Below are positions 1 through 5,597 of a stretch of 8,463 nt of DNA, one piece after another; the first letter of the stretch is position 1, and each line of letters starts with the position of its first letter. Under the pieces are notes generated by a model. The model saw only the letters and a list, made by a program, of their open reading frames with translations. It made no database searches and was not told where the DNA came from. The stretch is from Acidimicrobiia bacterium. GTDB taxonomy: Bacteria; Actinomycetota; Acidimicrobiia; Acidimicrobiales; Ilumatobacteraceae. The position numbers were made by a program, and so were the translations under genes. The DNA lies in NCBI GenBank assembly GCA_013815505.1, contig JACDGA010000064.1, forward strand, positions 1 through 8,463. Reading direction: 5' to 3'.

Positions 1-770
1 TGGCGCGCAAGGACTTCGCCGACTACGACGACGACGAGCTGCGAGAGAGTCACGAGCTGATGCGCCGCTTCCGCTTTGCCGGTGCGCCACGGCGATCGCG
101 CCGGCTGACGCGCTCGTCGTCGGCCGACCGGCCCGACGTCGCCCGCACCGTGCGGGCGGCGTTCGCCACCGCCGGCGAGCCGGTGCGGCGGCACTATCGC
201 TCGCCGTCGCAGCGGACGCGCCGCCTCGTGCTACTGCTCGACGTCAGCGGCTCGATGGATCCCTACGCGCGGGCGATGCTGCGTTTCGTGCACGCCGCCG
301 TGTCAGGGCGTCAGCGGGTGGAGGCCTTTGCGCTGGGCACACGACTCACGAGGCTGACCCGCGAGCTCGCCTCACGCGATCCTGGGCACGCCCTGTCCGG
401 CGTGAGCGACCGCGTCACCGACTGGAGCGGCGGCACTCGCCTCGGCGACATGCTCGGGGAGTTCAACGACAAGTGGGGCCAGCGGGGGTTGGCACACGGT
501 GCGCACGTCGTGATCCTCTCAGATGGCTGGGACCGTGGCGACCCCGTCGTCCTCGGCAACCAAATGGCACGCCTGCAGCGCGTCGCCTATCAGGTCGTCT
601 GGGTCAACCCGCTCAAGGTCTCCCCCGGCTACGCCCCACTCGCTCGTGGCATGGCCGCAGCACTCCCCTACGTCGACGAGTTCGTCGAGGGGCACTCCGT
701 CGAAGCGATGGAGCGGCTGGTCGCCGTCGTCAGCAACGCGACACACCGACGGACGGTCCGGTATGCGTGA
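1..770 (+). CDS. coxE: CoxE-like VWA domain protein, 3' part
   Basis: The reading frame is already open at the window edge (codons from base 3), so the start and N-terminal part lie outside; 255 residues are visible. An ATG at 60 is in frame, but the 19 codons before it continue the same protein (acidic stretch, then an Arg-rich segment with RRSRR), so it is not the start. The visible part is a von Willebrand factor A domain of the CoxE family: a hydrophobic strand leads into the metal-ion-binding (MIDAS) motif DVSGSM at 240-257, followed by WSGGTRLGDML, the later SDGWDRGD strand end, and a C-terminal GYAPLARGMAAALPYVDEF segment typical of the family. In CO dehydrogenase clusters CoxE works with the MoxR-type AAA+ ATPase CoxD in maturing the Mo/Cu active site (established for Afipia/Oligotropha); a role here is inferred. 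Its last 8 bases overlap the XdhC gene, indicating translational coupling. Confidence 0.9.
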   Translation, partial: ARKDFADYDDDELRESHELMRRFRFAGAPRRSRRLTRSSSADRPDVARTVRAAFATAGEPVRRHYRSPSQRTRRLVLLLDVSGSMDPYARAMLRFVHAAVSGRQRVEAFALGTRLTRLTRELASRDPGHALSGVSDRVTDWSGGTRLGDMLGEFNDKWGQRGLAHGAHVVILSDGWDRGDPVVLGNQMARLQRVAYQVVWVNPLKVSPGYAPLARGMAAALPYVDEFVEGHSVEAMERLVAVVSNATHRRTVRYA

Positions 771-1884
771 CATCGCCGACGAGATCGCCGCGTGGCGGCG
801 CCGGGGACGGTCCGTGGCGCTCGCTCGCGTCGTCGACGTGGAGGGATCCGGGCCACGCGGTCCGGGCGCCGCGATGGCGGTCAACGACCAGGGTGAGGTC
901 GCCGGCAGCGTGAGCGGCGGCTGCGTCGAGGGCGCCGTCGTCACCGAGGCGATCGACGTGCTGAGTGGCACGCAACCGTCGAGGCTCGTCACGTTCGGGT
1001 ACAGCGACGACGATGCGTTCGCCGTCGGCCTGACGTGCGGCGGCACGATCCGCCTTTTCATCGAACCGATCGGCCCCTTCTTCGACGTGATGGCGGCGAG
1101 GCTGCGCGACGAGCAGCCCGTCGCGCTCGCGACCGTCGTCGACGGCCCTGGCGCAGGGTCGGCGATGCTCGTCGTCCCTGGCGAGGACCCAGAGGCGCAC
1201 GAGTGCGGCACGCTCGGCAGCGACGAGCTCGATCGCGTCGTGCGCCGTGACGCGCTGGGCGAGCTGGAGGCAGCCCGCAGCGGTGTGCGCCACTACGGGC
1301 CGGACGGCGAGACCACACCAGAGGACCTCGACGACACCGAGATCGTGCGGGTGTTCATCGAGTCGCATGCGCCGCCACCCCAGATGTGGATCTTCGGCGC
1401 CGTCGACTTCACGGCCGCACTGGCCCGGGCGGCCAAGCTGCTCGGCTATCGCGTGACGGTGTGCGACGCACGCACCGTGTTCGCCACCCGTCGACGCTTC
1501 CCGATGGCCGACGAGGTCATGGTGTCATGGCCGCAGGATCTTTTCGAGCTGCGCGGCGGCACGCTCACGGCACGCGATGCAGTGTGCATCCTCACTCACG
1601 ACCCGAAGTTCGACGTCCCCGCCGTCGCCGGTGCCGTCGCCACCGACGTCGGTTACATCGGAGTGATGGGCAGCAGGACGACGCACGCGAAGCGCCTCGA
1701 ACGGCTTCGGGAGGCCGGTGTCGACGACGCCGCGCTCGAACGGCTGATGTCGCCCATCGGGCTCGACCTCGGTGGACGCACGCCGGAGGAGACGGCGATC
1801 TCCATCTGCGCCGAGATCATCGCCCGCCGCACCGGGCGCGACGTCCCGTCGCTGCGAGACGCCGAGGGCGCGATCCACGCCTAA
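763..1884 (+). CDS. XdhC/CoxI family molybdenum hydroxylase maturation protein
   Basis: 373 residues, two domains. Residues ~1-105 are the XdhC_CoxI domain, with ALARVVDVEGSGPRGPGA, the conserved SGGCVE motif (51-56) and TCGGT (91-95). Residues ~207-355 are the Rossmann-like XdhC_C domain, with MWIFGAVDF, GYRVTVCDAR, a GVMGSR segment (301-305) and the terminal SPIGLDLGGRTPEE signature (330-343). Family members bind molybdenum cofactor and help its sulfuration or insertion into xanthine dehydrogenase or CO dehydrogenase-type enzymes. The frame is open back to 523, but the chosen ATG at 763 begins the conserved sequence and gives an 8-base overlap with the coxE end (ATGCGTGA); no strong Shine-Dalgarno is visible, which suits coupling. 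The Rossmann loop reads GAVDF instead of the usual GAGH-type loop; I recall similar loops in other actinobacterial homologues. In cox nomenclature this would be coxF or coxI; I cannot tell which. Confidence 0.93.
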   Translation: MRDIADEIAAWRRRGRSVALARVVDVEGSGPRGPGAAMAVNDQGEVAGSVSGGCVEGAVVTEAIDVLSGTQPSRLVTFGYSDDDAFAVGLTCGGTIRLFIEPIGPFFDVMAARLRDEQPVALATVVDGPGAGSAMLVVPGEDPEAHECGTLGSDELDRVVRRDALGELEAARSGVRHYGPDGETTPEDLDDTEIVRVFIESHAPPPQMWIFGAVDFTAALARAAKLLGYRVTVCDARTVFATRRRFPMADEVMVSWPQDLFELRGGTLTARDAVCILTHDPKFDVPAVAGAVATDVGYIGVMGSRTTHAKRLERLREAGVDDAALERLMSPIGLDLGGRTPEETAISICAEIIARRTGRDVPSLRDAEGAIHA

Positions 1885-2083
1885 CACCACGGAGGGGGTG
1901 CGGCGCGAGCTCGGACAGCGCCGAGAGCACCGCGAACTCGTGGGCCCGATCGGCACGGATCCACGCCTCGTCGAGTGCGACGGGGTCGATGCCGAGCTCG
2001 TTGGCGACCACGGTCGCGACGACCGGTCCGGCCTCTCGTCCACGAGGACGCCAGGTGGGGCGTGGACTACCCTTCCGACCCAT
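1885..2083 (-). pseudogene. possible gene remnant or unrecognised small gene in the XdhC-CoxG gap
   Basis: The minus strand of this gap reads as convincing protein in one frame: from about 2043 to 1886 nearly every codon ends in G or C, with the composition of a folded, helical protein (segments such as GPVVATVVANELGIDPVAL and DRAHEFAVLSALSELA). The frame is open from an ATG at 2083 and runs on to a TGA at 1817, but the part below 1884 is antisense to the XdhC end and stops looking protein-like. In another frame a TAG lies at 1883-1881, exactly where the protein-like part ends, as if the original stop had been lost by a small frameshift. The ATG at 2083-2081 overlaps the CoxG ATG on the other strand and has no ribosome binding site, so I favour a truncated remnant over an intact gene. 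I do not recognise the family. Confidence 0.35.
2068..2073 (+). promoter_or_regulatory. candidate -10 box for leaderless CoxG gene
   Basis: TACCCT fits the actinobacterial TANNNT -10 pattern and ends 8 bases before the ATG at 2082, the spacing expected for a leaderless transcript. No good Shine-Dalgarno lies in the usual window; an AGGTGGGG at 2053-2060 is too far upstream. No convincing -35 is seen. This would let the gene be transcribed separately from coxE-XdhC despite lying downstream. Confidence 0.3.
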
Positions 2084-2855
2084 GGCAGAGAAGCTGGTCA
2101 ACGAGTTCACGGTCAATCGGCCGATCGACGAGGCGTGGCCGGTCATCACCGACGTCGAGCGCATCGCGTCCTGTCTCCCCGGCGCCCAGCTGAAAGAGAT
2201 CGAGGGCGACGTCTATCGCGGCGTGGTGAAGATCAAGCTCGGTTCCGTGACACCACAGTTCAGCGGCGAGGCCCGGTACCTCGAGCGTGACAACGAGGCC
2301 CACCGCGCCGTGCTCAAGGCCGACGGCCGCGACACGGGCGGGCGCGGCAACGCCTCGGCGATGATCACGGCGGAGGCCGAGAGCCTCTCGCCCACCAGCA
2401 CGCGCGTCGTCGTCAGCACCGACCTCCACATCACGGGCAAGGTCGCGCAGTTCGGGCGCGGGATCATCGGCGATGTCTCGAAGAAGCTGATGGCGCAGTT
2501 CGCCAACAACCTCAACTCGATGCTCGACGACGACCAGCTCCCCGACCGTGCCGACGATGCGCCCGACGCCGGTCCCGCAGCCGTCACGCCGGCCGCCCCT
2601 CGCGACGAGGTCCACCCGGTCGACGAGCCGCCCGCCGCCGATGCTCCGGTGACGTCACGACACGACGGCACCGGATCCGGCACCGTCGCCGGATCCGCCG
2701 GTCCCTCGGCCGCCAGCGTCCGCAAGGTCGACAGCCCCGCATCCGAGCCCGTCGATCTCGCCGGCCTCGCAGGACCGGCCGTGCTCAAGCGGCTCGCTCC
2801 CGTCCTCCTCGCCGCACTCGCAGCGCTGTTCGTGATTCGCCGCCGGCGCTCGTAA
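2082..2855 (+). CDS. coxG: CoxG-like SRPBCC protein with C-terminal membrane tail
   Basis: 257 residues. Residues 1-148 are a CoxG-family SRPBCC (START-like) domain: MAEKLVNEFTVNRPIDEAW, VERIASCLPGAQL (26-38), GVVKIKLGSVTPQFSGEA (47-64), then the GKVAQFGRGIIGDVSKKL helix (119-136). Residues ~150-230 form a low-complexity linker rich in Asp, Ala, Pro, Ser and Gly, and ~234-252 is a single hydrophobic helix ending in RRRRS, so the domain is probably held at the cytoplasmic face of the membrane by a C-terminal tail. CoxG is known to attach CO dehydrogenase to the membrane, and work on mycobacteria has implicated it in menaquinone transfer; both roles are transferred here by homology and location. 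The frame is open far upstream, but conservation begins at this ATG. Without the enzyme genes the substrate remains unproven, because CoxG-like proteins also accompany other molybdenum hydroxylases. Confidence 0.9.
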   Translation: MAEKLVNEFTVNRPIDEAWPVITDVERIASCLPGAQLKEIEGDVYRGVVKIKLGSVTPQFSGEARYLERDNEAHRAVLKADGRDTGGRGNASAMITAEAESLSPTSTRVVVSTDLHITGKVAQFGRGIIGDVSKKLMAQFANNLNSMLDDDQLPDRADDAPDAGPAAVTPAAPRDEVHPVDEPPAADAPVTSRHDGTGSGTVAGSAGPSAASVRKVDSPASEPVDLAGLAGPAVLKRLAPVLLAALAALFVIRRRRS

Positions 2856-2877
2856 CCCGACGACGGTCCGAGCTCAC

Positions 2878-3771
2878 ATGGACGACAGCTCGCGGGTCGC
2901 GGCGCTCCTCGGACGAACGCCGACGGGCTCGTTCGAAGTCGTCGTGCGCGGCCCCGACGGCGATCCCGTCGTCATCGCCAACGCGCCACTCCTCGACGAC
3001 GGGACACCGATGCCGACGCGCTACTGGCTCGTCGGGCGCGACGAGGTCACGGCCGTGAGCCGCCTCGAGTCAGTCGGTGGCGTTCGCCAGGCCGAGCGCG
3101 ACGTCGATCCCACACAGCTCGCCACCGCGCACGAGCGCTACGCGGCGATGCGCGATGCGCTCGTCCCACCCGAGCACGAGGGGCCACGGCCGAGTGGGGG
3201 CGTCGGCGGCACGAGGACGGGCGTCAAGTGCCTCCACGCCCACTACGCGTGGCACCTCGCCGGCGGCGACGATCCGGTGGGCCGCTGGGTCGCTCGCCGC
3301 CTCGACGGCCTCGAGCTCGACATCGGGCCAACGACCACGTCGGCGCACGGCCGCGGCGTCACCGTCACGCTCGACGTCGGCGCGGCGCAGCTGCACACCG
3401 AGTGGCTGTCCGACGGCGATCCACCCGCACCCGAGCAGCTCACGAACGCGCTCGGTGACGTCGCCGATCGCCTGGAGGAACTGCTGCTCACTCATCCGAA
3501 GTTGACCGACACGTCCGACGTCACGATCCGTGGGCCGTTCGCACGTACCATCGCCTGTGTCGAGGTCGGCGCCGACGACGCTGCGTCGCCGTTCTCACTG
3601 CAGCGCGACGCCGCCGAGGACGTGTTCCGCACGCTCGCCACCGAACGGCGCGCCGATCGTGCGCACAACCCAGGGATGCTGCCCGAGCACGTCGACACGT
3701 CCGTGGCGACGTGCTGCATCATCCTTGCTGTGATGCGCCGGCTGCACCTCGACTCGGTGACGATCGCATGA
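2878..3771 (+). CDS. DUF501 domain fused to a truncated Ppx/GppA-like C-terminal half
   Basis: 297 residues. Residues ~8-137 match DUF501 as I know it: LGRTPTGSFEVVVRGPDGDPV, the DGTPMPTRYWLV segment (41-52), SRLESVGGVR (61-70) and the KCLHAHYAWHLAG core (117-129) followed by DDPVGRWVA. From ~145 it resembles a Ppx/GppA phosphatase entered at its middle: LDIGPTTT (147-154) sits where the family has its DIGGGST phosphate loop, TLDVGAAQLHTEWLSDGDPP (164-183) resembles the SxDIGxVRLTE strand, and NPGMLPEHVDTSVATCCIIL (264-283) followed by AVMRRLHLDSVTIA resembles the conserved PGLxxxRAD...R end. The N-terminal ~130 residues of Ppx and the catalytic Gly and Glu residues are absent, so exopolyphosphatase activity is unlikely. 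DUF501 and ppx genes are usual neighbours in actinobacteria (near eno and ftsB/divIC), which makes fusion plausible. It starts 22 bases after CoxG and overlaps the next gene by ATGA. Confidence 0.8.
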   Translation: MDDSSRVAALLGRTPTGSFEVVVRGPDGDPVVIANAPLLDDGTPMPTRYWLVGRDEVTAVSRLESVGGVRQAERDVDPTQLATAHERYAAMRDALVPPEHEGPRPSGGVGGTRTGVKCLHAHYAWHLAGGDDPVGRWVARRLDGLELDIGPTTTSAHGRGVTVTLDVGAAQLHTEWLSDGDPPAPEQLTNALGDVADRLEELLLTHPKLTDTSDVTIRGPFARTIACVEVGADDAASPFSLQRDAAEDVFRTLATERRADRAHNPGMLPEHVDTSVATCCIILAVMRRLHLDSVTIA

Positions 3772-4409
3772 CGCGCCACCCGATGCGCCCCACGTCGCTG
3801 CGTTCGTCCGGTGCGCCGCCGGCGGCCATCTCCGGTCGCCGCATCGTGCTGCGCCAACTGGTGGCCTCCGACTTCGACGCCTGGAGTGAGGTGCGTCAGC
3901 GCAACGATGCCTGGCTGACGAAGTGGGAGCCGATGCGTCACGCCGGGGTCGCCGATCCGACCGTCGACCGCAGCGCGTTCGCCTCACGCTGCACCACCCG
4001 TGAGCGCGAGCGCACCGCCGGCCTCACCTATCCGTTCGGTGTGTTCGTCGACGGCGGACGGTTCGTCGGCGAGCTCAACATCAACCACGTCAACCGCGGC
4101 GCGCTGCAGACGGCGACGCTCGGCTACTGGATCGACGAGGCGCAAGCCGGACGGGGACTCGTCGTCGAGGCGATCGTCGTCGTCTTCAAGTTCGCGTTCG
4201 ACGACCTCTCGCTCTCACGGCTCGAGATCTGTATCGTGCCGCGCAACCACAACAGTCGGCGGGTGATGGAGAAGCTGCAGATCCGGGAGGAGGGCATCGC
4301 CCAGCGGTTCCTCGAGATCAACGGCACGCGTGAGGACCACGTGCGCTACGGCTTCACCGACGTGGAGTGGGTCGAGCGCGGTGCCGACCTGATTTCCGAG
4401 TGGCTGTGA
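3768..4409 (+). CDS. GNAT family N-acetyltransferase, RimJ/RimL-like
   Basis: 213 residues. The order of elements is that of RimJ/RimL-type acetyltransferases: ISGRRIVLRQLVASDFDAWS (21-40), RQRNDAWLTKWEP (43-55), a beta strand FGVFVDGGRFVGELNI (90-105), LGYWIDEAQAGRGLVVEAI (118-136) containing the acetyl-CoA pyrophosphate loop (AGRGL), and the late RLEICIVPRNHNSRRVMEKL segment (151-170), ending in HVRYGFTDVEW. The family transfers acetyl from acetyl-CoA to amino groups, in the best-known members the N-termini of ribosomal proteins; the actual acceptor here cannot be read from sequence. The start chosen gives an ATGA overlap with the upstream DUF501 gene; an in-frame ATG five codons later (3783) is the alternative, and conservation only begins near residue 21. 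No strong Shine-Dalgarno is visible, as expected for coupled translation. The gene faces the minus-strand small protein gene end to end. Confidence 0.9.
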   Translation: MTRHPMRPTSLRSSGAPPAAISGRRIVLRQLVASDFDAWSEVRQRNDAWLTKWEPMRHAGVADPTVDRSAFASRCTTRERERTAGLTYPFGVFVDGGRFVGELNINHVNRGALQTATLGYWIDEAQAGRGLVVEAIVVVFKFAFDDLSLSRLEICIVPRNHNSRRVMEKLQIREEGIAQRFLEINGTREDHVRYGFTDVEWVERGADLISEWL

Positions 4410-4448
4410 TGCTTGGTCGGCTCCCCGCTCGGCTCGCCTCCTAGGTCG

Positions 4449-4769
4449 TCACTCGCTGCCGGCGACGCGGAACGCGTCGGCCTTGGCCTGACGCACGGCA
4501 CTGCGCCGCTTCCACATCTTCGTCTTCCAGTGGCGGAGCCGCCGATTGCGGTTGGCAACCTTGTCCTTGGCCACCTCGGCGTCGTGGTGGTGATGCGGCT
4601 TCCACGCCACACCAGGCTCGTGGACATCTTCGGGCTCGACCCCGGCGGACACCTGGTGAGCGACCTGCTTCAGCTCGACCTGGATCCGGTGACGTTCTCC
4701 GTGCTGTTGTGCACGGAGCTCTTCTTTCGGTGGCAACGGGACCTCGCTGGAACGATGTCGCTGGCTCAT
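4449..4769 (-). CDS. small basic protein of unknown function
   Basis: 106 residues, not recognised. The frame is open up to 4883, but an ATG at 4769 preceded by GAGGAGGT with a 5-base spacer is clearly the start, and it overlaps the upstream crotonase stop as ATGA. The protein is highly charged and predicted soluble: an N-terminal MSQRHRSSEVPLPPKEELRA, a Gln/Glu/His/Arg-rich middle (RAQQHGERHRIQVELKQVAH), a run of four His near residues 70-73 (WKPHHHHDAEVAKDK), and a strongly basic, Trp-containing C-terminal part (RRLRHWKTKMWKRRSAVRQA). No signal peptide, membrane helix or Cys pair is seen. The basic tail might bind nucleic acid and the His run might bind metal; both are guesses. It is the second gene of a two-gene minus-strand operon, yet its ribosome binding site is far stronger than that of the first gene, suggesting it is made in larger amounts. 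Confidence 0.72.
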   Translation of the reverse strand: MSQRHRSSEVPLPPKEELRAQQHGERHRIQVELKQVAHQVSAGVEPEDVHEPGVAWKPHHHHDAEVAKDKVANRNRRLRHWKTKMWKRRSAVRQAKADAFRVAGSE

Positions 4770-5566
4770 CGAGTACCTCCTCGTGGGTTCGTACTCTCCC
4801 CCTGCGACGCCACCGTAGCGCGCCCGACGCGCTCGCGAAGTGCGGACATCCGTTCGGCGAACCACGGCTGGCGCGTACTCCACACCTGCGGCTCGAGCTC
4901 GCGGTCGACGGCCTCGTCGTGGCCGGTCACGCCGCCCATCCCGGCGAGCGTGGCCTTCGTCACGCGCAGCAGCTCGCGTGGCGCGTCGCCCGCCCGGCGT
5001 GCCATCTCCGACGCCGTCGCTGCGAGCTCGTCGTCACCGACGCAGCGGTAGGCGAGCCCCACCCGCTCGGCCTCTGCGCCGTCGAGCACGGTGCCGAACA
5101 GCACAGCAGCGGCGGCGACCTGAGGGCCGGCGATGCGCGACAGCATCCAGGTGTGACCGCCGCCCGGGTGAAGTCCGATCTGCATGAAGCGGGTGTCGAA
5201 GCGGGCCCGTGCACCGGCGACGCGGACGTCACAGGCGAGCGCCATGTTCATCCCGGCACCGACTGCGGCGCCGTTGACGGCAGCGATCGTCGGCAGCGTG
5301 CAGCGTGCGACGCGCAGGAATCCCTCGTAGATGCGGCGCAGCGAATCGCCGTCGGCCTCCGCCAGGTTGCCGAGGTCGGCACCGGCACAGAACGCCGGCG
5401 GCGCACCCGTGAGCACGACGGCACGGACCTCGTCGTCGTGCTCGATCGCGTCGAACACGTCGACCAGTGCGGCGACCATCTCGGCGTTGAGGCTGTTGCG
5501 GCGGTCGGGGTCGTTGAGCGTCACGGTTGCGACGCCATCGGCGATGGACGAGGAGACGATCGACAT
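4766..5566 (-). CDS. crotonase-fold protein (enoyl-CoA hydratase/isomerase family) lacking both classical glutamates
   Basis: 266 residues, full length for a crotonase. Visible family marks: VATVTLNDPDRRNSLNAEM (12-30), AVVLTGAPPAFCAGADL (49-65) with the first oxyanion-hole strand, and TIAAVNGAAVGAGMNMALAC (93-112) with the second. It probably binds an acyl-CoA thioester in the cytoplasm. Aligned by eye with rat mitochondrial enoyl-CoA hydratase, the first catalytic Glu (Glu144, in GGGCEL) is Asn107 here (GAGMNM), and the second (Glu164, in GQPEILLG) is Phe127 (DTRFMQIG). Ordinary hydration is therefore doubtful; another crotonase reaction or a non-catalytic role is possible. The start at 5566 is 31 bases from the divergent gene, preceded by only a weak GGGAT at a fair distance. 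Its stop overlaps the start of the small basic protein gene (ATGA), so the two are co-translated. Confidence 0.9.
   Translation of the reverse strand: MSIVSSSIADGVATVTLNDPDRRNSLNAEMVAALVDVFDAIEHDDEVRAVVLTGAPPAFCAGADLGNLAEADGDSLRRIYEGFLRVARCTLPTIAAVNGAAVGAGMNMALACDVRVAGARARFDTRFMQIGLHPGGGHTWMLSRIAGPQVAAAAVLFGTVLDGAEAERVGLAYRCVGDDELAATASEMARRAGDAPRELLRVTKATLAGMGGVTGHDEAVDRELEPQVWSTRQPWFAERMSALRERVGRATVASQGESTNPRGGTR
4775..4782 (-). promoter_or_regulatory. strong Shine-Dalgarno fixing the small protein start
   Basis: Read on the minus strand this is GAGGAGGT, five bases before the ATG at 4769. It lies inside the last codons of the upstream crotonase gene (Arg-Gly-Gly-Thr). It is one of only two strong ribosome binding sites in the window and decides the start of the 106-residue protein. 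Confidence 0.8.
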
Positions 5567-5587
5567 CAGCCGATCATCCCATAGTCT
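5560..5587 (+). promoter_or_regulatory. candidate promoter in the divergent intergenic region
   Basis: TCGACA (5560-5565) differs from the consensus -35 at one base; 16 bases later TAGTCT (5582-5587) fits the TANNNT -10. The -10 ends 10 bases before the ATG at 5598, so the transcript would be leaderless or nearly so, in line with the lack of a Shine-Dalgarno. The -35 overlaps the first codons of the divergent crotonase gene, so the two promoters could compete. Confidence 0.42.
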
Positions 5588-5597
5588 GATCCTGGCG

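Noticed and set aside
523..762. Earlier in-frame start for the XdhC protein
   Set aside because: This extension lies wholly over the coxE end in another frame and reads as Ser/Arg-rich non-protein; family conservation begins at the ATG at 763.
519..1368. Minus-strand open frames over the coxE-XdhC region
   Set aside because: They are shadows of high-GC genes with strong family matches on the plus strand.
1386..2081. Upstream extension of the CoxG frame
   Set aside because: It overlaps XdhC in another frame, is extremely Arg-rich and does not resemble any protein; the SRPBCC domain begins at 2082.
3492..3987. Minus-strand open frames across the DUF501-GNAT junction
   Set aside because: Arg/Ser-rich shadows without motifs; both plus-strand genes are well supported and overlap by ATGA.
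4410..4448. Intrinsic terminator between the convergent GNAT and small protein genes
   Set aside because: The 39 bases contain repeated CGGCTC and a CCTAGG palindrome but no stable stem followed by a T-run.
4770..4883. Longer N-terminus for the small basic protein
   Set aside because: It would lie inside the crotonase gene; the ATG at 4769 has a textbook ribosome binding site and an ATGA overlap.
4709..5584. Long plus-strand open frame of about 290 codons
   Set aside because: It is antisense to the crotonase gene, which has clear family motifs; the plus frame has no recognisable protein features.
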